Positions 10,325 through 22,439 of a stretch of DNA of 64,000 bases are shown here, piece after piece (within the stretch, counting starts at the first letter, position 1; the number at the start of each line of letters is the position of its first letter). The position numbers were made by a program, and so were the translations under genes. Under the pieces are notes generated by a model. The model did no database searches. It saw nothing but the letters and a program-made list of their open reading frames with translations, and had not been told where the DNA came from. Source of the DNA: Seminavis robusta (Eukaryota > Bacillariophyta > Bacillariophyceae > Naviculales > Naviculaceae); contig CAICTM010000468.1 in assembly GCA_903772945.1 (NCBI GenBank), positions 1-64,000 of the forward strand. Direction: 5' to 3'.

Positions 10325-13283
10325 TCATGGTTCAGTTCGGTTCCCCTCAGTTTGGTTTGCCTCACTCAGCAGCTGACCCGTATTCTCTTCCTCCAGTATC
10401 GGCAATGTTTTAAAGTCAGAACAGTTACATGAGTCACATCCGCACAGAAAGGTGCTGCAGTCAAAAGTAAGGTTGTTGGCAGAACATAAGCTCTCAGGGA
10501 TAATACCAGAAAGATCATTTCCATCCAAAAAGACATGACCATAAGGTGCACCGAACGGGACATTGCCAAGTTCCCAAGGCACTGTTCCAGTCAAATTGTT
10601 GTCAAACAGCCACACCTGATCTAAACCAGTGAGCAGACCAAACTCTGTAGGAATGGTTCCTGTCAGGTCATTGCTGTGCAAGGTGAACACAAGGGCTTCC
10701 TCGTACATTCCAAATTCGCTTGGGATGGTGCCCGACAAAGCATTCACACCAAGCCATAAGGTCCACATCTTTGTCAGCAGGCCAAGCTCTGTTGGGATCT
10801 AGAGGGAAAAGCAGAGGAAGAGAAGCATACATGGACTTCGTGTAAGCAGAAGAAGAAACTTGACACGACCAGAACAAAATAGACTTACAGTCCCAGTAAA
10901 GGAGTTGTCTGACAGTGTCAATGTGTCCATGGATGTCATGTTGCCAAGCCATCTAGGGATTGTCCCTAGAAGACCTGAGTTATCCAGTTGCAGAAGTGCC
11001 ATGTCTGTAAGAACTGCAAGCTCATTTGGGATCTAAAGGAGTTGTTGGAGAGTATTGAGTACAGCTAGAACACAGGCATTAAACAAGCACCCAATCCCCC
11101 AAACAGAGCTATATGCAAAACTTACAGAGCCACTCAACATGAGTTCTTCAAGACCTAAATAATTCAAGAGAGTCAGCTGCCCGAGCTCTGTGGGAATGGT
11201 CCCAGTGAAAAGGTTGCCACCAAGCCACATAACCTGCAAATCAGTCAGCATTTCCACCTCTGTTGTTGGTAACTACAAGATGGAGAACAGTTCTGAGGAC
11301 TGAAACTGTATTTGCAAAACACAAGACTCATAATGTACATACTGGTCCTGTCAGCTGGTTTCCTAATAGAGCCATGCCTCTAATGGAGTTGGTAAGGGAA
11401 AACAGGGATGATGGAATCTGGAATCATAGAATGTCAAACAAGAGGGATTGGCAAAATTAGATATTTTGAGAACAATCTTGTCAGGTACATCATGGGTCGC
11501 CACTTACAGTTCCCGTCAAAGAGTTGAAGGCAAAGTAAATTGCTAAAAGTCTTGACAAACTTCCGAGTGCTTCTGGAATGGAGCCATAAAGGCCACAACT
11601 GACCATGGAAATATACTGCAAACTGGGAAGGCCAGATAGCTCTTCTGGGATTGTGCTGGTAAGGTTGAATCCATCCAATGCCAAGCTCTTGAGTTCTGTA
11701 AGCAAGTAGAGCTCGGGTGGAATCCCGGATCCCATCAGGCCAATAAAGGACAGCCAAAAGTGCTTCAGGATTCCATCTCCCTGGTACAAGATGCCTTCCT
11801 CTAGATATCCAGCTGGATCTTGCTCACAGGGACTGAGGTGATTCAGTGGGAAAACTAGGTTGGCCTCAAATATGAAATAATAGTCCTCCAAACTTGAATA
11901 CCAGAGGCACTCATGAACACTGTGGCTTAGCCAATTGTCACTCAAGGACCATCGTTCTTCACTGTTGGCAAAATAGAAAGTTGCAAGTGCAAACCGCTGT
12001 ACAACTCTCCCCCGTGTAAGGTTTTGTAGGATGTCGATCTCTTCCGTGAGCCATTCAAATGCCATCGACTGGGGCGATTCTGGATCCTCCAAAATTGCAG
12101 AGACTGTTGATTCAGGGAAAAGAGACAGCCAGTACTCTGAATATGATGATGGTCCCTGAGATGGGCTGCTGCTGGGCAAGCCATTAGGTGCGGTTGTTGG
12201 GAAAAGACCTGCATTATCCTCTTTGCGTGGAGGAATCAGGATGGCTACCAAAATGAGAATGATGGCCAACAAGGCAATGACTCCCAAGAGGACCTTGGTT
12301 TTGAATTGCTTCATCATTTTTTCTCTGGTGTTGATGACGTTGTCCGGATTATAATCTTGAGCATGGGGCAGATCCTGAGCGGTTGTCTCATGTTGAACCA
12401 AATTTGCCACAGCCAAGCCAGGATTGCCATTTTCTGGTTGGATCATAGGTGCTCCAGTTGTCGCTGGTTCAATGTCTGTCACTGCTGCTTCGAGATATTC
12501 TTCTAATGCTTGATTGTTTCCAATTGCAAAGGCTCCAATTGCAAAGGCTCCTGGGTGTGCTTGGGGTCTTCTGTTGACAGTGTTCGGTTCAGCCGGAGGC
12601 AAAGGCAAAACTCCATGATTGCCATCATTTTGTGCCGTATCGAAACGAACTAAGTCCCTGTTGTCAAGGCCAATTCCAATTTTTTTGGCCTCACCAGTGC
12701 TCGAAATATTGCTCACTTTTTGTTCCTTGTGGTGGTTCTTCTGTTCGATTTTGTTTTCAGCTGATGGGGAATTGTCCTGGTCTGGAGAGGTAGTATTTTC
12801 GCCGCGGTTGAGACCTGAATCTTGGAGACGAGCCTCCACCATTTTGACCACGTCGAGCGAGGATAAACTTTCTTCCTCGTATCCCTGTGTTCCTGCCACA
12901 ACTGAAGCAGTCTCAGTGTCTTGTTCGGCAGGACTAGCATCCGAATCTTGTAGGCGGGCTTCCACAATTTTAACTAGGTCCAGAGGATCCAATCCTTCTT
13001 CCATATTTAGAGCGTCTGTCTCACTATCTATAGAGTTTTCCCTTGATGCTCTTGCTTCTTGTTCAAAAGCTAGTAGCTTTCGACATTCCGCCTCGCCGGC
13101 TTCACAAGCGCCACCAGAAGCACTTATCATGAGTGCTTTGTCAATGACATCGAATTCTGTTGTTGACTGTGAATAGTTCGACTCATCGAGATCCTGCAGT
13201 TCGCTGGTTGCTACAGCTTCTGCATGACTTGCTGGTGGCTGTGGTTGGCTTTCTTCAGCATCATTAGGTTTGTTTCCCTGCAT
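10325..13283 (-). CDS. LRR receptor-like type II membrane protein, intact (871 aa)
   Basis: Five phase-0 exons: 13283-11508, 11417-11343, 11272-11126, 11032-10889 and 10798-10325, giving 872 codons with no internal stop. Exon 1 encodes a cytoplasmic-type tail with CRKLLAFEQEARASR (67-81), two helices LDPLDLVKIVEARLQD (98-113) and LSSLDVVKMVEARLQD (140-155), HPGAFAIG (243-250), and DLPHAQDY just before the TM helix (about 329-351). Outside follow YSEYWLSLFPESTV, the cap VVQRFALATFYFANS...W..CLWY, and LRRs of consensus LxxLxLxxNxLTGTIPTELG. Exons 3 and 4 each encode two LRRs. The C-terminus is FDCSTFLCGCDSCNCS. There is no kinase, no N-terminal signal peptide and no second TM. Sequons (NLT, NCS, NQT) lie C-terminal to the TM, supporting an outside location. 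This is the reference member for the local subfamily. A recognition or adhesion receptor is inferred; partner unknown. Confidence 0.92.
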
Positions 13284-15336
13284 GGTTAAGGTTGAGTTTG
13301 ATCGCTTGGATCCCTTTGTATTATAATGTCACTCTACCAACGATTGCTTGCTTGTCTAACAAAAATAATGATAGCTGGATCGATCGGGCTTGTCGAAACT
13401 TTCCTCTCAGCTGTTTTGCCAGGCTCGTGCTCAGAGTCGAGTCAGCGTCGAGTGCAAGGGTCACTATGCTGCATACGTGTTCTTTTTGTGTCATGCAAAA
13501 GAAAGTTGCAGATGGCGGTGGAGCCAAAAATGTAAGCCGGTGAGGATGCAATACTCTAAACATCCCGTGTCAATCAACTAAGGTTGGGCAAATTCCAAAA
13601 TGACAACAATTTGCTCAGATAGCTGTAGTCTAGCTATCTTTTTTGGATTTACGGGGGGTTTAGAGTAGGAAATTATCCGGCGACAGCCAAGCGGACCCTT
13701 GTTTGCTGATCGGTCACACTAGCTATTAGCTATAGATGAGTTGTGGGGTGAGTCACTTGCATGGCAATGAGCTGTGACTAAGAAAAGCCATGGCAAAAGG
13801 AACCTGAAGTACCAGCCGCGGTGGAATCTTCAATCTCAAGCAAAGCGTACTCGTAGTATCTCCTAAATACTGTAACTCCACCCTCGACATCATTTGACGG
13901 ACCAGCCCGGTACACCTTTTTTGTATATGCCCAAAGCGCTCCAGAACAAAAGTGTCTCTGGCGTTGGCTTGCTTTGATCTCGCAGCAACAGGACAGGGGG
14001 TTTGATAGCTACATGTAGCTAGTCAAGCAACCAGCCATCTCCTTTTTAGCTGCTACATGCACTAGCTAGCAGCGCGCTACATGTAGTGAAGGCGAGAGGA
14101 GGCACACGATTGGGACTGGCTGTACGGGGTCGGCTGCTTTGTGTATCTTTTTGCATACTGGACTACACTATAATCGACTCGACTCACTCCAACTACTAGC
14201 TAGAACTAGATAGCCAGGCAGAATAGAGCTAGTAGCTAGCTAGATGGTGGTGTGATTAGATAGATGTAGTCTACTCCGAGTACTCGGCCGAGTAAGAGTT
14301 TGGGGCAGTGCATGCAGCAAAGGCTGCCAAGCTTGCATGCCAATGGCAAATGGGGTTTTGCAATCAGGGGCAATATGCAGTGCGCAGCCAGCCTGCGACC
14401 TAGTATCGGCGTTCCATGTTCCATGGTCACTCCATCGGCTATCTTTGTGATGATTGCAGTACATACTATAATCTATACGACTATAGGCTCTCGAAAAAAG
14501 AAGTTGTCGTTACATGTATGTATCCACGCAAAAGAGCTGGCTGGCTGTATGTATGGTAGCTAGCCAGATTGGACTATGAGATATGTAGTGGTACCGCCTA
14601 CCGCCTACCGCCTGGCTATCTAGGTACCAAAGATGGTCTCCCAGAGCAGCCTTTCACCCAGCAATTCCCTCCATAGATATCCTACCGGTAGCTAGCTAGC
14701 TAGCTAGTCTAGCTTGTGGAAGAATTAAATTTTTAGTGAGCTCTCATCTCCAAGTCCGAGAGCTGTCTGTCTGAGGACCTCTGTGTGCGGGATGTTGCGC
14801 TAAATTCCACGCTGTGCTCTGAGCTCTGTGCTGGAATCGACATCATAACTCACCGGTTGATGAAAAGCTTGAAGTTGCTTTCTGAGCTGTTCTGCACGCT
14901 TCAACGAAACTAAATTGCTGCATTGCTGCATTGCTGCAACAACAGGGGGGCAGTCTCTGTAGCACTTGAGTGTAGTTGAAAGTTGAAAGAGCTGTTGAAA
15001 GTTCCTGACTATTACTTCCTAAGAGAGTCGGGTACAGTAAGCTCTTGGGCATCCTAGGACAGCTGGCTGGCTCATTAACCACTTAAAGTTTTTCTGCCCT
15101 TGAGCGGGAGGTCGCGTGGAAACAATTAATTCACCTCCATCTAAATCTAGCTGGCAGCTGCCATTACAGTATTCACTTCCCGCGATTGCATGACATGTAT
15201 GCTTCTTTCCGCGATTGCCTTAATAATTTTGGCGTTTGGCGGAGTGTGGAAATACAATACGAACTCGAGCTCACAATTGAAAATTTCCTTGGCTCTATTC
15301 TTCGCGCCAGTCCGATATAGAGAGCTCGGATCCAAG
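13284..15336. other. intergenic between divergent LRR genes
   Basis: About 2 kb separates the start of the minus-strand gene (13283) from the start of the plus-strand gene (15337). No protein-coding gene is convincing. Many self-complementary stretches occur (agctagctagctagctag at 14692-14709, tactcggccgagta near 14279). The ORF extension upstream of 15337 (from 15190) is hydrophobic at its start but has no counterpart in the paralogue at 21675, so it is treated as 5' untranslated. Confidence 0.45.
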
Positions 15337-17629
15337 ATGGTGCGTCCCATGCAACCTAAACCAGACAACCAGAAAGATATGAGTGCTACATGTACATGTA
15401 GTACAGATACCCCCAAGCTTGAGTATCCTGACACGGTTAACTTCCTGAGAAGAACGTCTGGCAACGATATTCAGAATCGGAAATGTCCTTCCGAGCATAG
15501 CAGCGACGATGGCGGCAAGAAAGATCCATCCGAGTTGCAGGTCGTAGTGGAACGGCCACAGAAACCCAAATCCACAGGGACAACGTCTTTGACGCCACAC
15601 ACATATGATGAAGAATTCTTGAATGACGTTATAGACGAAATTGAGCATTTGCCTCTCTCTCGTACTACCGGTACCAGTACTACCCCTGCTCGCTTGAGTC
15701 GGACAGATGCACCTGGCGCAGTTGCCATCAGTGGCGATGGCCTGAATGAGCAGCACAGTGGCGGTACAGGTACACGTACACGTATTGGACCAGTGTCTCC
15801 TTTTTCGGATCATATCACAAGAATAGATATTAATTATATCTCAATAAATGAGGAACTGGCAGAGGCCAGCTTGGTGGAGGAACTGGAGCTGCAAAAAGCT
15901 GTCCCCGAGTCGAGCAATCATGCAGCCGATTCTACCAGGAAGAGGGAAGAAAGCAACAAGAAAATCAAGACAAGTATACTGATTGGAGTCCTCTCTCTAC
16001 TGTCTGTTTTGATTATCGTGTTAACGGTGACGGTACCAGGAAAAGACAAATCCACCACGCTGCAACCAACAGTAGCTCCTTCACAAGCCCCTTATTCCCA
16101 AGCTCCAACTACTTTTGAAGCATCCATTCTCGCCCTATTTCCTGACAGCACCGTCCAGTCAATTACAGAAAATCCAGGGTCACCCCAGTCCAGAGCCTGG
16201 CACTGGTTGCTGGAAGATATGGCATTGCTCTCCTACACGAACGAATATATTGTTCAAAAGTTTGCCTTGGCAACACTGTACTACGCCACTGGCGGAGATA
16301 ATAATAGCTGGACCAGCAACGATCACTGGCTGGATCACAGTGTCAATCCATGCAACTGGTTCAACCAACCCGATTTCAGCAGCAAGTTCGTCGTCAATCA
16401 ATACTATCCGGGATACTTGGCTGGTTTTTTGGAGCCGCTACCAGAATGGCATTGCAATGAAGATGGGATGTACCAACACTTGTGGTTGGATTCCAACAAC
16501 CTTGTCGGGACATTGCCAGAAGAGTTCTATTTGCTGACGACCCTAGTGTCATTTTCGGCAGCCTTTAGTGCTATGCAAGGGACCATCTCAACTGAGATTG
16601 GAAAACTCACCGCACTGGAAGGCTTTGTCATTTCCAACCAGAAGGATGGTGGTGTGATCCCCTCGGAAATTGGATTGTTGACCAACCTTGCCGTCCTGGC
16701 ACTTCGTGACTGTGGTTTTCATGGAACCATCCCAACCGAAATTTGGCAGCTCACGAAGTTGCAACATTTTGGTTTGAATAATAACCCTCGGTTGGATGGG
16801 ACAATCGCATCTGAAATTGGAAATTTTCACAGTTTGCGATGGCTCATCATGGACCAAGGAAACCTTCATGGTATGTTCCTTTTCAGCCTTGGTGCCAAAC
16901 CACCCAATAGCTTTCTACAACTGACAACAGTCTCTCTCTGTCTCTCTCCCTACAGGTAGCATCCCTTCTGAGATGGGGATATTGCCAAGCCTGGAGTGGC
17001 TAGCCCTAGGGAAAAATCAGCTAACGGGTACCCTTGGCACAGAGCTAGGGCTACTTTCGAGGTTGGAGTTACTCTCCATCTTTGACAATTTATTGGATGG
17101 CACACTGCCAACAGAATTAGGGGAGTTGACAGCATCATTCCTGCAAACATTTTGGGGGAATCAGCTCACTGGCCATGTTCCAAGTGAGCTCGGTCGCCTT
17201 ACAGAACTGACAATCACTCTCAACTTTCATAGCAACTTCTTCTCAGGGACGATTCCGACAGAGCTTGGGCTCCTTTCTTTGCTCCACGAACTCGAGTTTC
17301 AAGGAAACGTGTTCACTGGTCGTATTCCGAGCGAGTTTGGCCAGCTCTCCTCTATTGGCCATCTCACATTTGCCAACAACTCTCTTTCTGGCCAACTCCC
17401 AACGGAACTTTCTTCCCTACAGTCAACACTCCATACACTGCCATTGCAAGGAAACCCCATGTTGTCTGGAACCATTCCTGATGGAGTTTGCAATATGAAT
17501 GGCACATGTGTCAGCAGCGCCCATGATCGGTGCAACCCAGTGCACCTGTCAGGGTTGTCTTTTGATTGTTCAGATCTTTTGTGTGGATGTGGTTGCTCTT
17601 GTCAGGGTGGCAATACCAGTCGTACGTAA
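15337..17629 (+). CDS. LRR receptor-like type II membrane protein, intact (735 aa)
   Basis: Two exons, 15337-16870 and 16956-17629, with donor GTATGT and acceptor ctctctccctacag. The intron splits a Gly codon (phase 1), restoring NLHG-SIPSEMG. The start at 15337 (MVRPMQPKPDNQ) aligns with MMPPTKTELQNE at 21675. The tail (1-211) has KKDPSELQVVVERPQKP, YDEEFLNDVIDEIEHL, DAPGAVAISG and a strongly basic KREESNKKIK next to the TM helix (about 212-233). The distal side has ILALFPDSTVQSITENPGSPQ, the cap FALATLYYATGG...W..CNWF, about ten LRRs (SGTIPTELGLLSLLHEL) and a cysteine cap FDCSDLLCGCGCSC. The charge step across the TM supports a cytosolic N-terminus. Its 3' half is almost identical to the convergent minus-strand copy at 19434-21675. 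Confidence 0.92.
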
Positions 17630-19433
17630 GAAGCTGTGCAAAAAGACCAGCTCGCTCCATGGGATGGTCTCGTGGTGTCTGGCTTGTGCTGGATTTTCTT
17701 TTTAAAAGTGCAGTCGGTGGAGTCTTTACATTTTGCATAGCTACATGCTTTTTCTTAACGTCTATAAGAATCCCACCAAACCATGTTCAAGCAAGCTGCA
17801 CATGCTTGTTAACACTAGCCAGCTGATGAACCCGTTCGTTTCTTTGACCCCCAGCGTTTGCTTTGAGAGACGACATCCATCTACACACCAATTCTCGTAG
17901 AGTTTCCATCTTTCGGTCAGCTGGGTCGAGTGATGGTCTTTTGCGGATTGTCCTGTACCCTGCTAGCCTGATGTTTGGTAGCTGTACCTAGCTAGCTAAT
18001 AATGTCAATCGACCGCACCCAATTTCTCGGTTCCGCACCCGCACGCCTCGGGGGTCTCTACGATCGGCAGTTGATACTATCCTCGTGGGAACGCCGTATA
18101 CATCTAGCTACTGTAGCTTTTGCCGGTGGATGATGGGATTGACACACAACTTGTTAGGCAGCCAAGTCCATACCGTAATGAGTCTCTGACGATAGTTTCC
18201 TGCCTTTTAGTGACATGCTTTTTACGAGAAAACAAATGCTTTTTACTAGCTACTACTAGTAGCTATCCAGCTTGCGGCGACGGCCGTGCACCAAGAACGG
18301 TACGCAAGGTGTCGTCCACGAAGATTTGAGGTTACTAGCTAGTACGCTTTTGGCTCACAAGTGGTCCAAGCCCTACTCTGTGGTTCGCTCTTTCATCTCG
18401 GCCAGGTTGAGCATAGCTCTTGCCCGTGCCACGACATTGTGTTTGAGAGGCTCCCGTGTCTCCGCTCTCAAGGTTTCCAAGCGTTGGGATGACTGTGGTG
18501 CCCTCGATCTCTTCCGCTAGTCTTGCTCCTTTGCTCCTCCCTGCCCTCCTGCCTTCACCCCTATCCTTGGTTTCCATGTTGCCCTGCTTGCGCCCTTGAT
18601 TGCCTGCCTTGCGTTCCTGCGTCGTGCCCCCCTTGACCTCTGTCTCCGTCCTCCTCTTAGCTCTCTCTAATCCATCGTAAACCCGATTCAATAGCTAGTA
18701 CTGTAGTTGCGAGTTGCATCAAACAGCATGGGTGCAGGTAGATGCGGTAAATCAAAATTTCTATTCAATAGAACAAATTAAAGAGGCAACTTTACAATTA
18801 CCTCCACTACACGACTAGAAGAGTATTCATAAGGCTAAGGATACGTTTGCTCGAAGACTCGATTCGAGTCGAGTCGAGTCGACGCCAAGCTAGCGATTCT
18901 ATCCAATCAATCTGAACTACAAGCTCTGGATTGCCAACTGTCTCCCTCGTGGATGTTGAGTCTCCTGGTCGTCACTGCTGAGAAGGCCCTTTCTCAGCGG
19001 GAGAGGCAGAAGAAGACGAAGTACCAGGCTCAGTGCACTGCACAACGCCGCCACTTCCAAGCCCACAAGATTACATCAGGCCGACCTTTGCATGTTGGCA
19101 CAATGAGCTGACACCATTCCCTCTGGAATGCTGATGGTGCACTTGCACTCTGCCGCTAATCATGCCTTCCCTTGCCCCTTCCCCCTATATTTCCTCCTTT
19201 CGCCCATTGCCACCGCTCCCTCCCCCTCTCTTCCTTCCTAGCCCGCCCGCTCCCTGCCACTTTCCACCACAGGTGCCCTATTCTTCCTAGACTAGCTTTG
19301 TCCCCCCTGGCTCCTTTTTTAATCATATGTAGTTAATTATTTTGATGTCCAGACTTGAAACCGAAGTCCACTGGCAAACTTCAAAAGAAAATTCATCGAC
19401 CACTCCATGCAGCCCGTCTTTTTGCACAGCTTC
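17630..19433. other. spacer between convergent LRR copies, with a retroelement fragment
   Basis: The region lies between two tail-to-tail paralogues. The inverted homology extends a little past both stops (about 17630-17740 against 19337-19433). The centre holds a retroelement-like fragment (18272-18520) and two pyrimidine-rich, C/T-run tracts (about 18520-18670 and 19165-19315). A short GAGTCGAGTCGAGTCGA repeat lies near 18865. No cellular gene recognised. Confidence 0.45.
18272..18520 (+). pseudogene. possible retroelement C-terminal ORF fragment
   Basis: The frame reads WSKPYSVVRSFISARLSIAL, then ARATTLCLRGSRVSALKVSK and ALDLFR-stop. The VRxFxxARxSIAxxRATxLCLRGSRV pattern resembles the C-terminal end of ORFs I associate with diatom retroelements, followed here by a pyrimidine-rich 3' stretch. 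Only ~80 codons are present and the match rests on memory of the pattern. Confidence 0.35.
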
Positions 19434-21675
19434 TTATGTACGACTGGTATTGCCACCCTGACAAGAGCAACCACATCCACACAACAGATCTGAACAATCA
19501 AAAGACAACCCTGACAGGCGCACTGGGTTGCACCGATCATGGGCGCTGCTGACACATGTGCCATTCATATTGCAAACTCCATCAGGAATGGTTCCAGACA
19601 ACATGGGGTTTCCTTGCAACGGCAATGTATGGAGCGTTGGCTGTAGGAAAGAAAGTTCCGTTGGGAGTTGGCCAGAAAGAGAGTTGTTGGCAAATGTGAG
19701 ATGGCCAATAGAGGAGAGTTGGCCAAACTCGCTCGGAATACGACCAGTGAACATGTTTCCTTGAAACTCGAGTTCGTGGAGCAAAGAAAGGAGCCCAAGC
19801 TCTGTCGGAATCGTCCCTGAGAAGAAGTTGCTATGAAAGTTGAGAGTTATTGTCAGTTCTGTAAGGCGACCATACTCACTCGGGACTGTACCAGTGAACT
19901 GATTCCCCCAAGGTGACAGCAGGAATAATGATGTCAATTCCCCTAATTCTGTTGGCAATGTGCCATCCAATAAATTGTCATTGATGGAAAAAACTGCAAC
20001 TTCGATAGTAGCCCTAGCTCTGAGGCAAGTGTACCTGTCAATTTGTTGTTTCCTAAGGTGATCCAATCAAGATTTGGCACTAGACCCATTTCAGAAGGGA
20101 TGCTTCCTGTAAAAGTAGAAGAATCAAAGGAGTTCTGAGTGGTCAGTTATATGGAAGCTATGGTTGGTGTATCGAGGAGGCTCACTAGAACGCACCATGA
20201 AAATCACATCCATCCAGGATGAGCCACCCCAAATTCTTGAAGTTTCCAATCTCATCGGCGATCGTCCCGTGCAACTGGCGGTTGACACTCAAACCAAAAT
20301 GGTACAAGTTGGTGAGCTGCCAAATTTCCTTTGGGACAGTTCCATCCAACTGACAGTTTCGAAGTGAAAGGATAACAAGTTTGGACAACAATCCAATTTC
20401 TGAGGGGATCCTGCCACCATCCTTCTGGTCGGAAATGACAAATCCTTCCAGCTCTGTGAGTTTTCCAATCTCCGTTGAGATCATTGTCCCTTGCATAGCA
20501 CTGAAGCCAGCAGAGAACGACACTAGGGATGTGAGCAAATAGAACTCTGCTGGCAATGTCCCGACAAGGTTGTTTCCATCCAGCCACAAGTGTTGGTACA
20601 AGCCATCTTCATTGCAATGCCATTCTGGTAGTGGATCCAAGAAGCCAGCCAAGTAACCGGGATAGTACTGGACAATTACCGATTTCCTGCTGAATTCTCG
20701 TTGGTTGAACCAGTTGCATTCATTGATACTGTGATCGAGCCAATGGGTGTTGTTGGCCCACTGGTCACCGCCAGTGGCATAGTAGAGTGTTGCCAAGGCA
20801 AATTTTTGGATGATTCGATTGTCTTTGTAGAAGGAGAGCAATTGGATATCTTCAAGCAGCCACTGCCAGGCCCTGGATTGAGGCGACCCCACATCCATAA
20901 TTGACTGGATGGTCTCATCAGGAAAGAGGGAGAGAATCGATGCTTGAAAAGTGGTTGGGGCTTCCGAAGGAGCTACTGTTGGTTCCATTGTGGCAGATTT
21001 ATCTTTTCCTGGGACAGTGACTGTGATGACAATCACAACAATGGCAATGAGGAGAATAGCTGTAAGAAGGATATTCCTTTTGATTTTCTTGTTGCTTTCT
21101 TCTCGCTTCCTGGCAGAGTCGGCTGCGGCATCGCTTGGCTGAGGGACGGCTTGGTCCAGCTCCAAATCTTCCACCCTACTGGCAACAGCCAAGTTATCTG
21201 TGTCAGCATCGTCAGGATTGGCAGTACTTGCAGCATTGTTATCTTGCTGCTCCATAGAAATCCTGGGAGCTGACGTCAAACCTGTTCCACCGACCGGGAA
21301 TGCTCCTGGTTCTTGCTCTCGACTAAACCTTAGTGGGTTCATGGAACTACTTGTGAGCGTCAAAGGCTCTAAGCCAGGAATAACTGCACTGTTACTCTGC
21401 ACTGCATTTCCGGAATCGCCTGGAGTGTCGGTCAAAGGCGTAATGGATTCTGGTTTCTGTGGCTGTTCCGCCCGCAACTCGGATGGGTCTTTCTTGCCAC
21501 CACCGTTGCCTCGTTCGTCCGAAGGATGTTTCTGATTAGCATTGTCGGATGTGATGGCGTTTGAAGTTTGGCCCAGATCAAGGGTCTTGGGAAACTCATC
21601 TTCCATTTCGGGGGTTCCAATCCCGATCCCGATCCCCACCTCGTTCTGAAGTTCAGTTTTCGTTGGAGGCATCAT
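19434..21675 (-). CDS. LRR receptor-like type II membrane protein, inverted copy with a 1-nt frameshift
   Basis: Exon 1 runs 21675-20196 (MMPPTKTELQNE...), with tail motifs GGKKDPSELRAEQPQKPES, EPGAFPVGG, LELDQAVPQPSDAAADSARKR and basic EESNKKIKR before a TM helix (LLTAILLIAIVVIVITVTV). The cap is FALATLYYATGGDQW...CNWF, followed by LRRs to GCDFHG. Donor GTGCGT and acceptor TTTTACAG (about 20110) restore HG-SIPSEMGLVPNLDW in phase 1. The frame then breaks at a run of six As at 19988-19993: the plus-strand copy has one more base there. In the next frame LRRs continue (DNLLDGTLPTELGEL) to FDCSDLLCGCGCSC and the stop at 19434. It is otherwise complete, so either a recent 1-base deletion or a sequencing/assembly error explains it. 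Confidence 0.85.
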
Positions 21676-22399
21676 TATTTTCTTTTGTAGTACGAGTAGC
21701 TAGCTAGCTAGCTAACTAGCGAATTGCACTACTAGCTAGCTAGTACTGGTATTGGGTTGGTACTTGTACAAGCGAGCTAAAAGCAAAATAAATGAGAGGA
21801 GGGATTTTGTTTCGTTGCTGATTGATAGGGAGCATATGGTATATGGAGCATACGCTGTTTCCAGTTTGGACTGACGCGACTTCACTCCACTCACTGAAGG
21901 ATTTGACTGTCACTCCTCTCAGTTGCTGTTTGAAGTCTGTTTCCCACTTGCCATTTCAGTCTTTAAGCCCCCATGGCTCCCAAGATGTACTTCAACCTAT
22001 CTTGCATGGATCAGTGGTCAAACTTAGAGTAAGGAACACGAATGAAGGTAAGGAGCCTCAACGATTAAATATGTATTTCTTTCCTTGCCTGCAATGGGTG
22101 GACGGGTGGACACTTAGAGAGCACTCGAGCTCTGGAGCACATGACATTGTACAGGCAGGTGCACTCTACTCTGACGATTTGGTCCGGATCCAGAGTTTTC
22201 TATACAGGCTTGCTTTGATTCACCAGCACAGCAAAGAATCAGCTTGTACACCTTCCGTTTAAGATATTTTGACCTTGGTTTTTAAGCATAATGGTGGATG
22301 TGAGTGGTGAAAGAATCAGAAATCACGGCAAAGACTTATAAATCGCTTTAGCCTCAACCCTAGCCTAGGTATTGATCGACTGGTGTATCGTATCCATAA
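21676..22399. other. intergenic, 5' flank of the 21675 gene
   Basis: No gene recognised. AGCTAGCTAGCTAGCTAA-type repeats lie at about 21698-21720. An ORF at 21822-22262 has no recognisable domain and no paralogue support. Confidence 0.4.
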
Positions 22400-22439
22400 A
22401 GATTCGGCTTTTTTTCAGCGTTCGTCTCCTGTTTCCTCA

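Noticed and set aside
11490-11507. LTGTVSG-type C-termini as true protein ends
   Set aside because: They are read-through into GTAAGT donors; splicing to the next exon restores LTGT-IPxEL repeats.
12619-13176. Plus-strand 185-codon ORF (and similar at 6284-6832, 44541-45131)
   Set aside because: Antisense to the receptor tails; Ser/Phe/Leu-rich composition is simply the complement of the acidic tail codons.
15190-15336. Hydrophobic N-terminal extension as a signal peptide for the 15337 gene
   Set aside because: The paralogues at 21675 and 25047 start at the position equal to 15337 and lack the extension; a signal peptide would also conflict with the internal TM plan.
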